Assembly: GCA_014155875.1 (NCBI GenBank)
Contig: JACEFZ010004082.1
Location: 1-64,000 of the forward strand
Direction of reading: 5' to 3'
DNA from: Cepaea nemoralis
Taxonomy: Eukaryota; Mollusca; Gastropoda; Stylommatophora; Helicidae
Length of the DNA stretch: 64,000 nucleotides
Positions 1 through 10,439 of the stretch are shown here, in pieces. Each line of letters opens with the position of its first letter. Positions within the stretch are counted from its first letter, which is position 1. The position numbers and the translations under genes are program-made. Below the pieces are notes generated by a model that did not search any database, was not told the DNA's origin, and saw only the letters and a list, made by a program, of their open reading frames with translations.

Positions 1-811
1 TCTTTTGTCAGGGCCCCCCCTTTTTCCTTTGCCCCCCCAGTATACTGCAATGTGATGGGATCCACTGTATTACAACTTTTTGGATTTCTGGCATAGACCA
101 TGGAGTGCTGCTCTTAGGTCAGTTAGTTCTGTGCTTTTATTGCTCTTCAGTATTGAGACAGCTGACTTTGCATCTGTGAAGATAGCTATTTGCTTCTCTT
201 TATTTTCCTCCATCAGTTTTCAGAGCCTCTACCTCCGCTTTGAAGTTACTTGAAAATTTTCAGTTGCCATTGAATGTGTTTTTTTCACTCCATTTTTAAA
301 TTTAGGAGAATTCCTCCTCCTCCATTCTCTATTGAATTTTTGGCTGATCCATCTGTATATGCATGGTCCAATTCCTGCTTGGGTAATGTTCTTTTATGTA
401 GGTTAGGGTATATTCTCTCTTCCTTTCGGTTCATGCTGAGTGTTCTTTTTCTCAATACCAGGAATGTTTTTCTATCATCTCAGGCAGTTGCTGCTGTCAC
501 CAAGCTGGGAACTTGTGTGCATTGTGTATGGGCTTGACTGTTGATATGTTAAGAATAGGATCTGCCCTAAACCTTCGTTTTGCAGTTTCTACAAAGTTGC
601 CTACGCTTCAGTCTTTCCCTTTCCAAAACTATTAAATCTGTTGTACATAGGGTGGTCTGTCAATCTTCTAAATTTTTTCTGCTTGTTGCTGGTCTCTGCT
701 ATCTCTTCTATCCTGCATTGGTTGTAAACAAGTGATCTTTTCTAGTTCATTAATAGGCGTTGTCTTCAGGCTTCCAGTTATGATTCGCATTTCCTTGGTT
801 TTGGACTCTAC

Positions 812-2179
812 TTATTTTGTTAAAGTTGACTTAGCTGCTGTTGCCCAAGCTGCAATGCCATATTCCAGTACTGGCCTCACCCGTCCAGTATATAACTTCT
901 TGAGAACTTTCTCATCTGCTCCCCACGTTGTACCAGCAAGCTTTTTCATGATTGCCATTCTCTGCCTTGCTCTTGTTCGATTTTTCTCAACCTGTGTCTT
1001 CCATGTCAGGCGACGATCAAAGGTGACTCCTAGATAGTTTGGATTTTCTTCATGGCGCAATATTTTTCCATTCAATACCAGCTTAGGTTGCTGAGTTTTA
1101 TTTGAGAGGGAGAACACTGTGCATGTTGTTTTCTCCTCACTTATCTTCACTAGCCATGATTTTGACCAGTCCTCTAGCGCTAATAAGGCTTGCTGTATTC
1201 TGCTGTTAGCTGTACTAATATATTCTTCAGATGTCCATATGGCTAGGTCATCTGCAAAGGAGGATGTGTGTACTCTGGCTGGAAAATTTTCTGTGATGTC
1301 ATTTATATATGCTAGGAATAATGTTGGTGAAAGAACTCCTCCTTGGGGACACCTTGCTCCAGCAGCATCATTTTGCTGGTTTGTCCTTGTACTTTTGTCC
1401 TGGCAGTTCTGTTCTCAAGGTAGTGGCTGATCCATTTATACATTTTCCACAAACATGCATGTTTTGCAGTTTTACTTTCAGTCCTTCCTTCCATACTTTA
1501 TCAAATGCTTTTTCTAAATCTATCCAGACTGCTAGTGTGTGCTTTTTCTCTTGGAAGGCATCCTCTATTTCCTGAGCTATATAGGTTATTTGATCTTCAG
1601 TGGATCTGTACTTTCTGAATCCTGCTTGGTGTGGTGTTAAGAGTTTGTTTCTTCCAGATGCCATGTTAGCCTGCCATTGATAATGCGTTCCATTAATTTT
1701 CCTACACAGCTAAGTAGACTGATAGGTCGATAGCCATTTGGTTCTTCCAGGTCTTTTCCTTTCTTTGGGACTGGTATTAGTATAGCTTCCTTCCATGCCT
1801 GTGGGACTATTCCTCTCTTCCAGCTGTTATTTAGGACTGCTAGTAGTTTCTTCTTTGCCTTGGTGCCTAGTCCTATTAGCATTTCATTTGTGATTCCATC
1901 CTTTCCTGGTGATTTCTTCTTTTTTAGGGTATTCATTGCCTGTTCCATTTCTTCCATTGTTAGATTTGCCATCATATATTCTGCTGCTGTCTCTGTATTT
2001 CTATGATGTATCTGTTTGTCTTTGATTGCTTTCTTCTGTTCGGTTGTAATATCAATGTGGTTTGCATTTGCATAGTGTTCCATTAGTGCATTTGCAGCCT
2101 TTTTTCCTGTAAGCAAGGCATTTCCTTGTTTAATTGTTATTTGTTTGTTTCTAGGTCCTTCATTGTTCATGGCTTTCAC
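812..2179 (-). pseudogene. LINE reverse transcriptase, frameshifted (part of 1-3405 element)
   Basis: Three frames on the minus strand together give an RT. Bases 2179-1637 carry the thumb-proximal region with KKKKSPGKDGI and NGYRPISLLSCVGKL. Bases 1664-1368 carry TPHQAGFRKYRST and WIDLEKAFDKVW, the motif A Asp. The catalytic FADD box is at 1247-1258, in another frame. Bases 1150-812 carry YLGVTFDRRLTW and the connecting region. The breaks between frames show the enzyme cannot be made. The GVPQG-type motif B region near 1350 is where one frame change occurs. Confidence 0.88.
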
Positions 2180-2207
2180 TAGTTTCCATAGTTTGTTTCC
2201 ATCCCTG

Positions 2208-3386
2208 TCAAAATTCAGGTTTTCTGTTTTTTTCCCTCCAACAATCTCTTGTTGTTTGATTTACTGTTCTTTTATATTTTGCTGAGATGGCTTTGAGAGA
2301 GATATTCGCTTCAATTGTTTGTTCTCTCTCTGCTGTCTTCCTGGCATCTTCAACTTTGTCCTCCAAACTTTGTAGTTCTTCAGTCCAGTATGGTTTGTAA
2401 TTTTTCCTCGCTCCTCTAGGAATGGACTCAGTGGCTGCCTGTATTATCGCTCTGTTTAGACTTTCCACCATTTGCTTTATGTTGCCATATCGTGTATTTA
2501 TGTTTTCACAATATTTGTCTGTTAGTATGGCAAATCTGTCCCAATCTGCTCGTTTGTAATTCCAGCGGGGCAAGGGCTTTTGCTCCTGTGGAACATACTC
2601 CATATTCATTACAAGCTTGATTGGTCTGTGGTCACTACCTGCTAATTGGTCCAGCACATGGCGATCGATTTTGTGGAGGATGTCTCCTGTGCAGAAAGCT
2701 AAGTCTGGAGTAGAAGTGGTAAGCCATCTTCTGGAGTAGAAGCTCGGTGTGTCATCCGCTTTGTTGAGTAGATGGAGATTTGAGTCTATTTCCCAGTCCT
2801 CCAATTCATCTCCTCTTTTGTCAGTATCTGGGTATCCCCATCTTTCTGAACGGCTATTAAAGTCTCCGACAATAATGCAGTTTGTGTCAGTTATTTTCAT
2901 GTTTGAGAGTGTAAGGTCCTTATCTGCTGGGCTATACAGATTGTAGATTCTTATTTTCACGTCCTTTATCATTATATCAACACCTATAATTTCCGTTTGG
3001 TTGTCAGAGATCACAGATACTTCGCTGCAAGGTATTGTATTTCGTGTAAGTATTAGAACTCCTCCTTTGTGTCCTTCGCGGTCGAAACGTGTGGCCTGAT
3101 ATCCTCTGACTGAGAATTTGTGATTGGCGTTGAGGTGTGTCTCTTGAATGCATGCCACATCTATTCTATCTTTATGAAGACGCTGTGTTAGGGAGTCTTT
3201 CTTCTTGTAAACTCCTTCGGCATTCCACTGTAGTATGTTGAGTGTCCGGGGTATTTGGTCAATAGCTCTTAACCTACTCCTCTGTGCCTTGACTCCACAG
3301 CACAGGGGAAGGTGACCACCAGTAGTCATGGGTGGACCCCCTCGAGGCAGGGGGCCCGGCACTATCGCCGCCTGATGGGACTTCAC
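2208..3386 (-). pseudogene. LINE endonuclease domain ORF (part of 1-3405 element)
   Basis: This open reading frame encodes about 390 residues. After a short N-terminal stretch it shows the AP-endonuclease motifs of LINE ORF2 proteins in order: LQWNAEG (about residue 52), CIQETH (about 80), YNLYSP (about 150), IVGDFNSRSERWG (about 171) and GSDHRPI (about 250). These correspond to the metal-binding Asn and Glu and the catalytic Asp-His pair that nick target DNA. The first Met is at 3386; the true start is uncertain because LINE 5' ends vary. The frame stops at 2208 just before the RT section, where a frameshift separates it from the continuation at 2179. Confidence 0.9.
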
Positions 3387-3407
3387 GGGATTAGCACCAT
3401 AACAATT

Positions 3408-4275
3408 AAATTCTGTCTGTATGATTGTTGGCAGGTGAAGTGTGTGTGTCAGAAATGTCCATTCTGTCTGTATGATTGTTGGCAGGTGAAGTGTGTGTCA
3501 GAAATGTCCATTCTGTCTGTATGATTGTTGGCAGGTGAAGTGTGTGTCAGAAATGTCCATTCTGTCTGTATGATTGTTGGCAGGTGAAGTGTGTGTCAGA
3601 AATGTCCATTCTGTCTGTATGATTGTTGGCAGGTGAAGTGTGTGTCAGAAATGTCCATTCTGTCTGTATGATTGTTGGCAGGTGAAGTGTGTGTCAGAAA
3701 TGTCCATTCTGTCTGTATGATTGTTGGCAGGTGAAGTGTGTGTGTCAGAAATGTCCATTCTGTCTGTATGATTGTTGGCAGGTGAAGTGTGTGTCAGAAA
3801 TGTCCATTCTGTGTGTATGATTGTTGGCAGGTGAAGTGTGTGTGTCAGAAATGTCCATTCTGTCTGTATGATTGTTGGCAGGTGAAGTGTGTGTCAGAAA
3901 TGTCCATTCTGTCTGTATGATTGTTGGCAGGTGAAGTGTGTGTCAGAAATGTCCATTCTGTCTGTATGATTGTTGGCAGGTGAAGTGTGTGTCAGAAATG
4001 TCCATTCTGTCTGTATGATTGTTGGCAGGTGAAGTGTGTGTCAGAAATGTCCATTCTGTCTGTATGATTGTTGGCAGGTGAAGTGTGTGTGTCAAATATG
4101 TCCATTCTGTCTGTATGATTGTTGGCAGGTGAAGTGTGTGTCAGAAATGTCCATTCTGTCTGTATGATTGTTGGCAGGTGAAGTGTGTGTCAGAAATGTC
4201 CATTCTGTCTGTATGATTGTTGGCAGGTGAAGTGTGTCAGAAATTTCCATTCTGTGTGTATGATTGTTGGCAGCT
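3408..4275. repeat. 49-bp minisatellite, about 17-18 copies
   Basis: A unit beginning ATTCTGTCTGTATGATTG repeats head to tail with a period of 49 bp (51 where one extra TG is present). Every unit contains TTGGCAG immediately followed by GTGAAG, that is, an AG directly against a GT. Its left edge abuts the LINE 5' end and its right edge lies about 160 bp before Rab27 exon A, so it is intronic. Confidence 0.96.
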
Positions 4276-4345
4276 TTTCCTTATGGTTTTTTTCCGTGAT
4301 TGGAGTAACAGATTAAGTAAGTGTCCACAATAGATGGACAGGTAG

Positions 4346-5264
<919 letters not shown>

Positions 5265-5630
5265 TATGCCAAAGAACATCAATCAATCATGTGCCATGCC
5301 GGAAAGCATGGACAGTCACGACTCACCATTTCCCTCAATCACCAGAGTCGTGGAACGGCTCAGTGTTCCTGTCTCGTCCAAGCCATGTGGCCAAGCCATC
5401 CAGGTATTTTCCTCTTGGTCTTCCTCTTGGTCTGTTCCCTTTGATCTTGCCAGTTGTCACTAAGTTCTCCAATCCATTTCTTCTCATAACATGTCCAAAA
5501 CATTTTTACTGTCTACATCTAATTTCTCTAATCAATTTACGAGTTTCATCTGTCTCATGTAGTACTTGGTCATTGGTTGTTCTATCTGTCCATGGTATTC
5601 TTAGGACATCCTTGACGTTAGCGACAGTCA
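5265..5630 (-). mobile_element. RTE-clade LINE 3' fragment, minus strand
   Basis: Read on the minus strand this gives the C-terminal end of an RTE-type ORF with frameshifts: RIPWTDRTTNDQVL, then CFGHVMRRNGLENLV, TTGKIKG and a terminal HAFRHGT. The same ending occurs on the + strand at 9040-9250 and 17345-17565. It lies tail-out, back to back with the plus-strand RTE copy that starts at 5641, so the two elements diverge from about 5635. Confidence 0.8.
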
Positions 5631-5640
5631 TGAGCCACAG

Positions 5641-6485
5641 GTGACACCAGACCGTCATCCAGCTACTGATGGCAAAACTAAAACAATAACTAAACTAAAT
5701 AAATTTAGAGTAGGAACATGGAATGTTAGGACATTAAATGAGCTAGGAAAGTTAAACAATGTTCTAAGAGAAATGGAAAACATGAAAATGAATGTACTAG
5801 GCATAAGTGAGATGAGATGGAAGGGATCTGGCAAAATTATAACCGACAATGACACAATAATTTATTCTGGGGGGGGGGGGGGGGGGGGGGGGACACATAT
5901 GAAAAAGGTGTAGGAATAATATTTGATGAAAAAACAGCAAAATCTATGAATGGATACTGGTGTATTTCAGATAGAGTTATAATGGTCAAAATCAAAGGCA
6001 AACCAATAGATATAAATATTATACAAGTATATGCACCAACAACAAGCAGTAGTGATGAAGAAATACAACACTTTTACGATGAAATAGAAATGGCAATAGC
6101 TCAAATTGGATCACAAGAAATAAAAATAATACTGGGAGATTTTAATGCAAAAGTAGGAAAGGGAAAAATAGAGGATATAGTGGGGAATTACGGTTTAGGT
6201 ACAAGAAATGAACGAGGAGAGAAACTAATAGAATGGGCAAATATTAATGATATGATAATTGGAAACACATGGTTTAAACACCATAAAAGACGACTATACA
6301 CATGGAAAAGCCCTGATATGAAAATACGCAACCAAATTGACTACATACTTATTAATAAAAGATTTAGAAATGCATTAATTAATGTAAAGACAATGCCTGG
6401 TGCTGACGGTAATAGTGATCATGTACCACTATGTGGACAAATAAAAGTAAGATTAAAGAGAGGGAAAAAATGGTTAAGAACTTGA
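5641..6485 (+). pseudogene. RTE LINE endonuclease, frameshifted at G run
   Basis: The first part (5641-5868) encodes the N-terminal strand with WNVRTL and GISEMRWKGSG. A run of about 24 G then shifts the frame, and the domain continues from about 5895 (YEKGVGIIFDEKTAKS) through the catalytic DFNAKVG and SDHVPL motifs to 6485. The domain nicks chromosomal DNA for target-primed reverse transcription. The G run may have expanded after insertion or been mis-sequenced. Confidence 0.88.
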
Positions 6486-8315
6486 GACTTAATAAAGAGG
6501 TTCTGAAAGTAGATAAAGAAATTCAAGAACAATACAGAGTGACTGTGAAAAATAGGTACAATGCAATAGCTAAAATACAGAGTATAAATGAACAATGGGA
6601 AATGTTAAGGGACTCCATTCATCAAACTAGCAAAGAAATATTACCGGAGAGAAGCCAAAAAGCTAAGAAAAAATGGATGAATGAAGAAATCTTAATGCTG
6701 ATGGACAAAAGGAAACAGAATAAAAATGACAAACAAGAGTATGCTAAGATAAATAAAGAAATAAGAGATAAATGTGTGAAGGCAAAAGAAAGTTGGTTAA
6801 ACGAGCAATGCAAAAAAATTGAATTAAATTCCATTAAAGATCAAAAAAGTATGCACAGACAAATCAGTGAGCTCACAGGAAGAAAAATAAGAATAAATAC
6901 AGGGTGTTTGAAATCAAAAACAGGAAAGATATTATTGGAGGAAGGTGCTATAATGAAGAGGTGGAATGAGTATATAAGAGAATTATATAATGGAGAAAGG
7001 GAAGAATTAACAGAAGAAAGTAACTTAGAAGGCCCACCTATTCTAAAAGAAGAAGTCGCTGACGCTATGAAACATATGAAGAAAGGAAAAACAGCTGGGC
7101 CAGATGAAATCACAGTAGAAGAATTAGAAGTATTGGGAGAATTTGGGGTAGATATATTAACCAAAATGCTGAATGATATTTACAACAGTGGATATTTACC
7201 GAGCGATATGCTAAAATCTGTATTTATAGCAATACCAAAGAGACCAGGAGCAATTGAATGTGAAGATTTTCGTACAATTAACCTCATAAACCATGTCACT
7301 AAGCTTCTACTCAGAATTATAATGAGAAGAACAAGAAAGAAAATAAAAATGGAAATTAGTGAAGAACAGTATGGTTTTATGGAAGGAAAGGGTACAAACA
7401 ATGCAATATATATATTACGAACACTAATAGAAAGGTCAATAGAGAAACAGAGAGACATATATTTATGCTTCATAGATTATACTAAGGCATTTGATAAAGT
7501 AAAACATGATGAGCTGATTAAAATGTTGGAAGATATCAACATTGATGGGAAAGATGTAAGAATAATAAAGAATATATACTGGAACCAAGTAGCAGCAATT
7601 AAAATGGGAAATAAAGAGGGTAGTTACGAAAAGATAAAGCTAGGAGTACGACAGGGGTGTGTCTTGTCACCGATCTCTTCTCCCTATATAGCGAAGTAAT
7701 AATGAGAGAGATCAAAGAGAAGCCAGGAATACTAATCGGAGGATATAATATAAACAATATACGCTATGCAGATGACACAGTATTGGTGGCGGATAATGCA
7801 ACAGACCTACAACAATTGTTGGACATTGTAGTAACAGAGAGTGCACAGAAAGGACTCTCCTTGAATATCAAGAAAACAGTAACAATGGTGATATCAAAGA
7901 AAATGGGGACACCAAAATGTGACATAGAAATAGAAGGGGAAATTCTCAACCAAGTGGATAATTTTAAATACCTAGGGGCACTTATAACATCAGATGGAAG
8001 ATGTACAACAGAGATTAAGAGCAGAATAGGGCAGGCAAAAGCCGCATTTCAGAAAATGAAGAGTATCTTATGCAATAAGTCGCTATCAATGAATGTAAGA
8101 AAGAGAGTGCTAAAATGCTATATAGAACCAGTTTTGCTGTATGGCAGCGAATCTTGGAATGTAAATGAACAAATTAGGAAGAACTTGGAAGCAACAGAGA
8201 TGTGGTTTTTAAGACGAATGTTGCGAATTCCTTGGACTGCCAGAGTAACTAACAACGATTGCCTGAAAGAGGCTAATGAAACTAGAACACTATATACAAC
8301 AATAAGAAAGAGACA
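6431..8315 (+). pseudogene. RTE LINE reverse transcriptase, two frames
   Basis: From 6431 a long frame encodes the linker and RT fingers/palm: KTAGPDEITVEEL, SVFIAIPKRPGAIECEDFRT, EEQYGFMEGKGTNNAIYIL, CFIDYTKAFDKVKHDEL (motif A) and GVRQGCVLSP (motif B). The frame breaks near 7680 and resumes at 7657-8315 with FSLYSEVIMREI, the catalytic YADD box at about 7764-7775, FKYLGALITSDGR and the C-terminal YGSESWNVNEQIRK region. It is cut at 8315 by the nested insertion. Without the frame break it would be a typical RTE polymerase. Confidence 0.9.
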
Positions 8316-9019
8316 TTTGAGAATTCGCTAGGCGGTGATGCTGTCATTTACACAGATGGGTCGGTCGTCTGACATGTGAGAAGCTCATGGGCCTTTACGG
8401 CTCAGGCCGGGGGAGAATTGTGAAGGAAGACTCTGGTGGTTTTGCTGAGACCATAAGTAGCCTGACTATGGAAGTCATGGCAGTAAGTAAAGCAATAACA
8501 TGGCTCGAGACACAGACATTCACTAGGGCTTGTTTCCTTAGCGACTCAATGAACATGCTCCAGAGGATAGAGATGGGGGGGGGGGGATCTGAAGAGAATG
8601 GTTGCTGTCTCTGGAGCGGTCTCGGCTGGCAAAGATTAGTTTCATCTTCGTGCCAGGGCATGCGGGAGTACAAGGGAATGAGCGGGCTGACAAGCTCGCA
8701 GGTAACGTTATTGTGGAGGGCGGACGCGCCATGGACCAGGCTCACATTCTGAATGCTCTACGAGAAGTAAGACTTTTGCGAGAACCAAGTGATGACTGTG
8801 AATCTACAACCATGGCCAGACTGCGAGAACAGCAAATTAAAAGAGGGGTGGCCAAACAAGAACACTACGCAGGAAGCCAAAGAAGACTGATAAACCAACA
8901 CAGAACTGGTGTTGTTAGCCGCTACACGCTGCAGGATTTGCTGAGGAGGGGATCCGAGCACTTATGGACTGAATGGTTCGATGTGCAATGAGGATGATCT
9001 GTAGACTAACTAACTAACT
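8316..9019 (+). mobile_element. Nested LINE 3' fragment with RNase H, 14-bp target duplication
   Basis: This 704-bp insert splits the RTE element. Its flanks 8302-8315 and 9020-9033 are identical (ATAAGAAAGAGACA), a clear target-site duplication. It encodes an RNase H domain: VIYTDGSVV with the first catalytic Asp, MEVMAVSKAITWLE with the Glu, FLSDSMNMLQRIE with the second Asp and FVPGHAGVQGNERADKLAG with the final His/Asp region. A C-terminal tail follows with LLRRGSEHLWTEW. The 3' end is a TAAC-repeat tail. It has an in-frame stop after TDGSVV and a G-run frameshift near 8577. The insert is a 5'-truncated copy of a second LINE family also seen at 18150, 54360 and 60690. Confidence 0.92.
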
Positions 9020-9256
9020 ATAAGAAAGAGACAAACAGCTTTCTTTGGTCATGTGATGAGAAGAGAGGCATTGGAGAACATCATGACAGCTGGAAAGATC
9101 GAGGGGAAGAGAGGCAGACCAAAAGAAGTGATGCTGAATGGATTGAGACGGTAGCATGGAGGAATATCATCAGCAGAGTTGATCCAGAACACCAAAGACC
9201 AAGTTCTGTGAAAAGCCACGAACGCCTACGCCAGCCGGCACGGCACTTGATGATGA

Positions 9257-10245
9257 TGACCTGTAGACACATATATGTCTGTCTGTCTTGTGTATGAGAC
9301 AACATAATCATCACAGTCATCTGTTTCTGTGTGTTACTTCTAGAAAGTGAGCAAGATTTACAAGACCTAGTGGAACAAGTAAACAGGCACAGTGCAGAAT
9401 GTGGCTTAGATATTAACATCCTAAAATCAAAAACTATGATAATTAGCAGTGAAAAGGAAAGGTCATCAATGAACATCACAGTAAACGGGGAGATACTAGA
9501 ACAAGTAACAAGTTTCTCTTATCTTGGACATATAGTAACAGATGATGGCAGAAGTGAAATAGAAATCAAAAAGAGAATAGGAATGGCCAAAAATGCTTTC
9601 AACGGCATGATATCAGTATTAATATCTAGAGAGATTAATAACGCATTAAAAATTAGAATTGTCAAATGCTATGTATATTCAACGCTACTGTATGGCGCAG
9701 AAGCCTGGACATTGAACAAGCAACTAGAAAGTCGCATAGAAGCCCTGGAGATGTGGATATACAGACGAATATGTCGTATTTCATGGAAACAAAATCAATC
9801 ATATGCAGAGGTTCTAGAAAAGCTGCGAATGAAGAGAGAGTTGATGAAAGAAATAAAGAGGAGGCAAGTGAAATATTTTGGCCACGTTAAAAGACATGAT
9901 ACTGTCATAAAATCCATACTGGAGGGCAAGGTTGAGGGCAAGCAAGCAAGAGGTAGACAACGATACAAGTGGGAGGATAACATCAAGAGATGGACGAACA
10001 TCAGCCTGACAGAATGTACAATCAAGGCGAGAGACAGTGTTGGAGATCCATTGCAGCCAACCTTCATTGTGGAGACGACACCTGATTGGTTGATTGATTT
10101 ATTGTTTCTGTGTGACTACTACACACACTTTTCTCTGCCTACATGTAAACACATATATGTCTGTCTTGTGTATGAGACAACATAATCTTCACAGTCATCT
10201 GCCTCTGTGTGACTACTGTAGACACATTTTTTTGCCTACCTGTAG
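9257..10245. repeat. Duplicated intron block carrying Rab27 exon B acceptor copies
   Basis: The sequence around CCTGTAGACACATATATG and TGTATGAGACAACATAATC occurs at 9259-9333 and 10103-10210, and the true acceptor follows at 10238-10251. The middle copy at 10141-10154 reads TGTAAACACAT, with the AG lost. An RTE fragment (9334-10102) has split one unit. Confidence 0.8.
9334..10102 (+). mobile_element. 5'-truncated RTE-clade LINE copy with 12-bp target duplication
   Basis: This encodes only the RT C-terminal region: FSYLGHIVTDDGRSEIEIKK, YGAEAWTLNKQLE, WIYRRICRISWK and VKYFGHVKRHD, then the 3' tail with GATT repeats near 10083-10100. TGTTTCTGTGTG is found on both sides (9322-9333 and 10103-10114). 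The reading frame is intact over about 230 residues, so the insertion may be fairly young. It lies just before Rab27 exon B in the sense orientation. Confidence 0.88.
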
Positions 10246-10358
10246 ACACATGCCTACTGTGAGAACCCAGACGTGGTGCTGTGTGGGAACAAAGCAGACC
10301 TGGAGGACATGAGACGAGTGTCGGAGGACAAGGCTAGGGACCTGGCTGAGAAGTTTGG
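10246..10358 (+). CDS. Rab27: Rab27-type small GTPase, exon B (internal)
   Basis: This 113-nt exon encodes [20 protein letters not shown] and then [17 protein letters not shown] plus two bases of a Gly codon. GNKAD (NKxD box at 10288-10299) is the guanine-specificity G4 motif. The acceptor is CTACCTGTAG and the donor GG|GTATGT. It begins on a complete codon, matching exon A's end, and leaves a split Gly codon that exon C completes. The preceding intron (4553-10245) is filled largely with LINE copies. Confidence 0.94.
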
Positions 10359-10439
10359 GTATGTGGGTCAGACATGTCTGAGCTGACTTCTCTTGATGAT
10401 TATCATTTCACATCAGTTGTCACACTGGAATACCCTGTC

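Larger units (their letters stand above)
1..3405 (-). mobile_element. LINE retrotransposon (endonuclease, RT, RNase H), degraded
   Basis: Read on the minus strand, this is a non-LTR retrotransposon in the usual order: apurinic-type endonuclease (3300-2560), reverse transcriptase (2180-800) and, after many stops, an RNase H-like segment near the window start (about 290-1) with a readable IQWIPSHC motif. The 5' end lies near 3405, next to the 49-bp minisatellite; the 3' end is beyond the left edge. The RT is split by frameshifts. Motifs resemble the Jockey/I group rather than the RTE copies elsewhere in this window, because the RT has YRPISLLS and an RNase H domain follows. It probably sits in an upstream Rab27 intron, opposite to the gene, and is inactive. 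Clade assignment is inference; presence of the element is near certain. Confidence 0.93.
5641..9256 (+). mobile_element. RTE-clade LINE, nearly full length, interrupted by nested LINE
   Basis: A non-LTR element with endonuclease then reverse transcriptase and no RNase H of its own. The endonuclease motifs (RVGTWNVRTLNELGK, IQVYAPTTSSSDEE, ILGDFNAKVG, RRLYTWKSPD, QIDYIL, GNSDHVPL) match the RTE/BovB style. The body runs 5641-8315 and resumes at 9020-9256, ending in a short GAT-repeat tail. The interruption, 8316-9019, is another LINE fragment flanked by a 14-bp duplication. Frameshifts at the G run (5869-5892), near 6480 and near 7680 inactivate it. It lies in the Rab27 intron in the sense direction. 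Confidence 0.92.
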
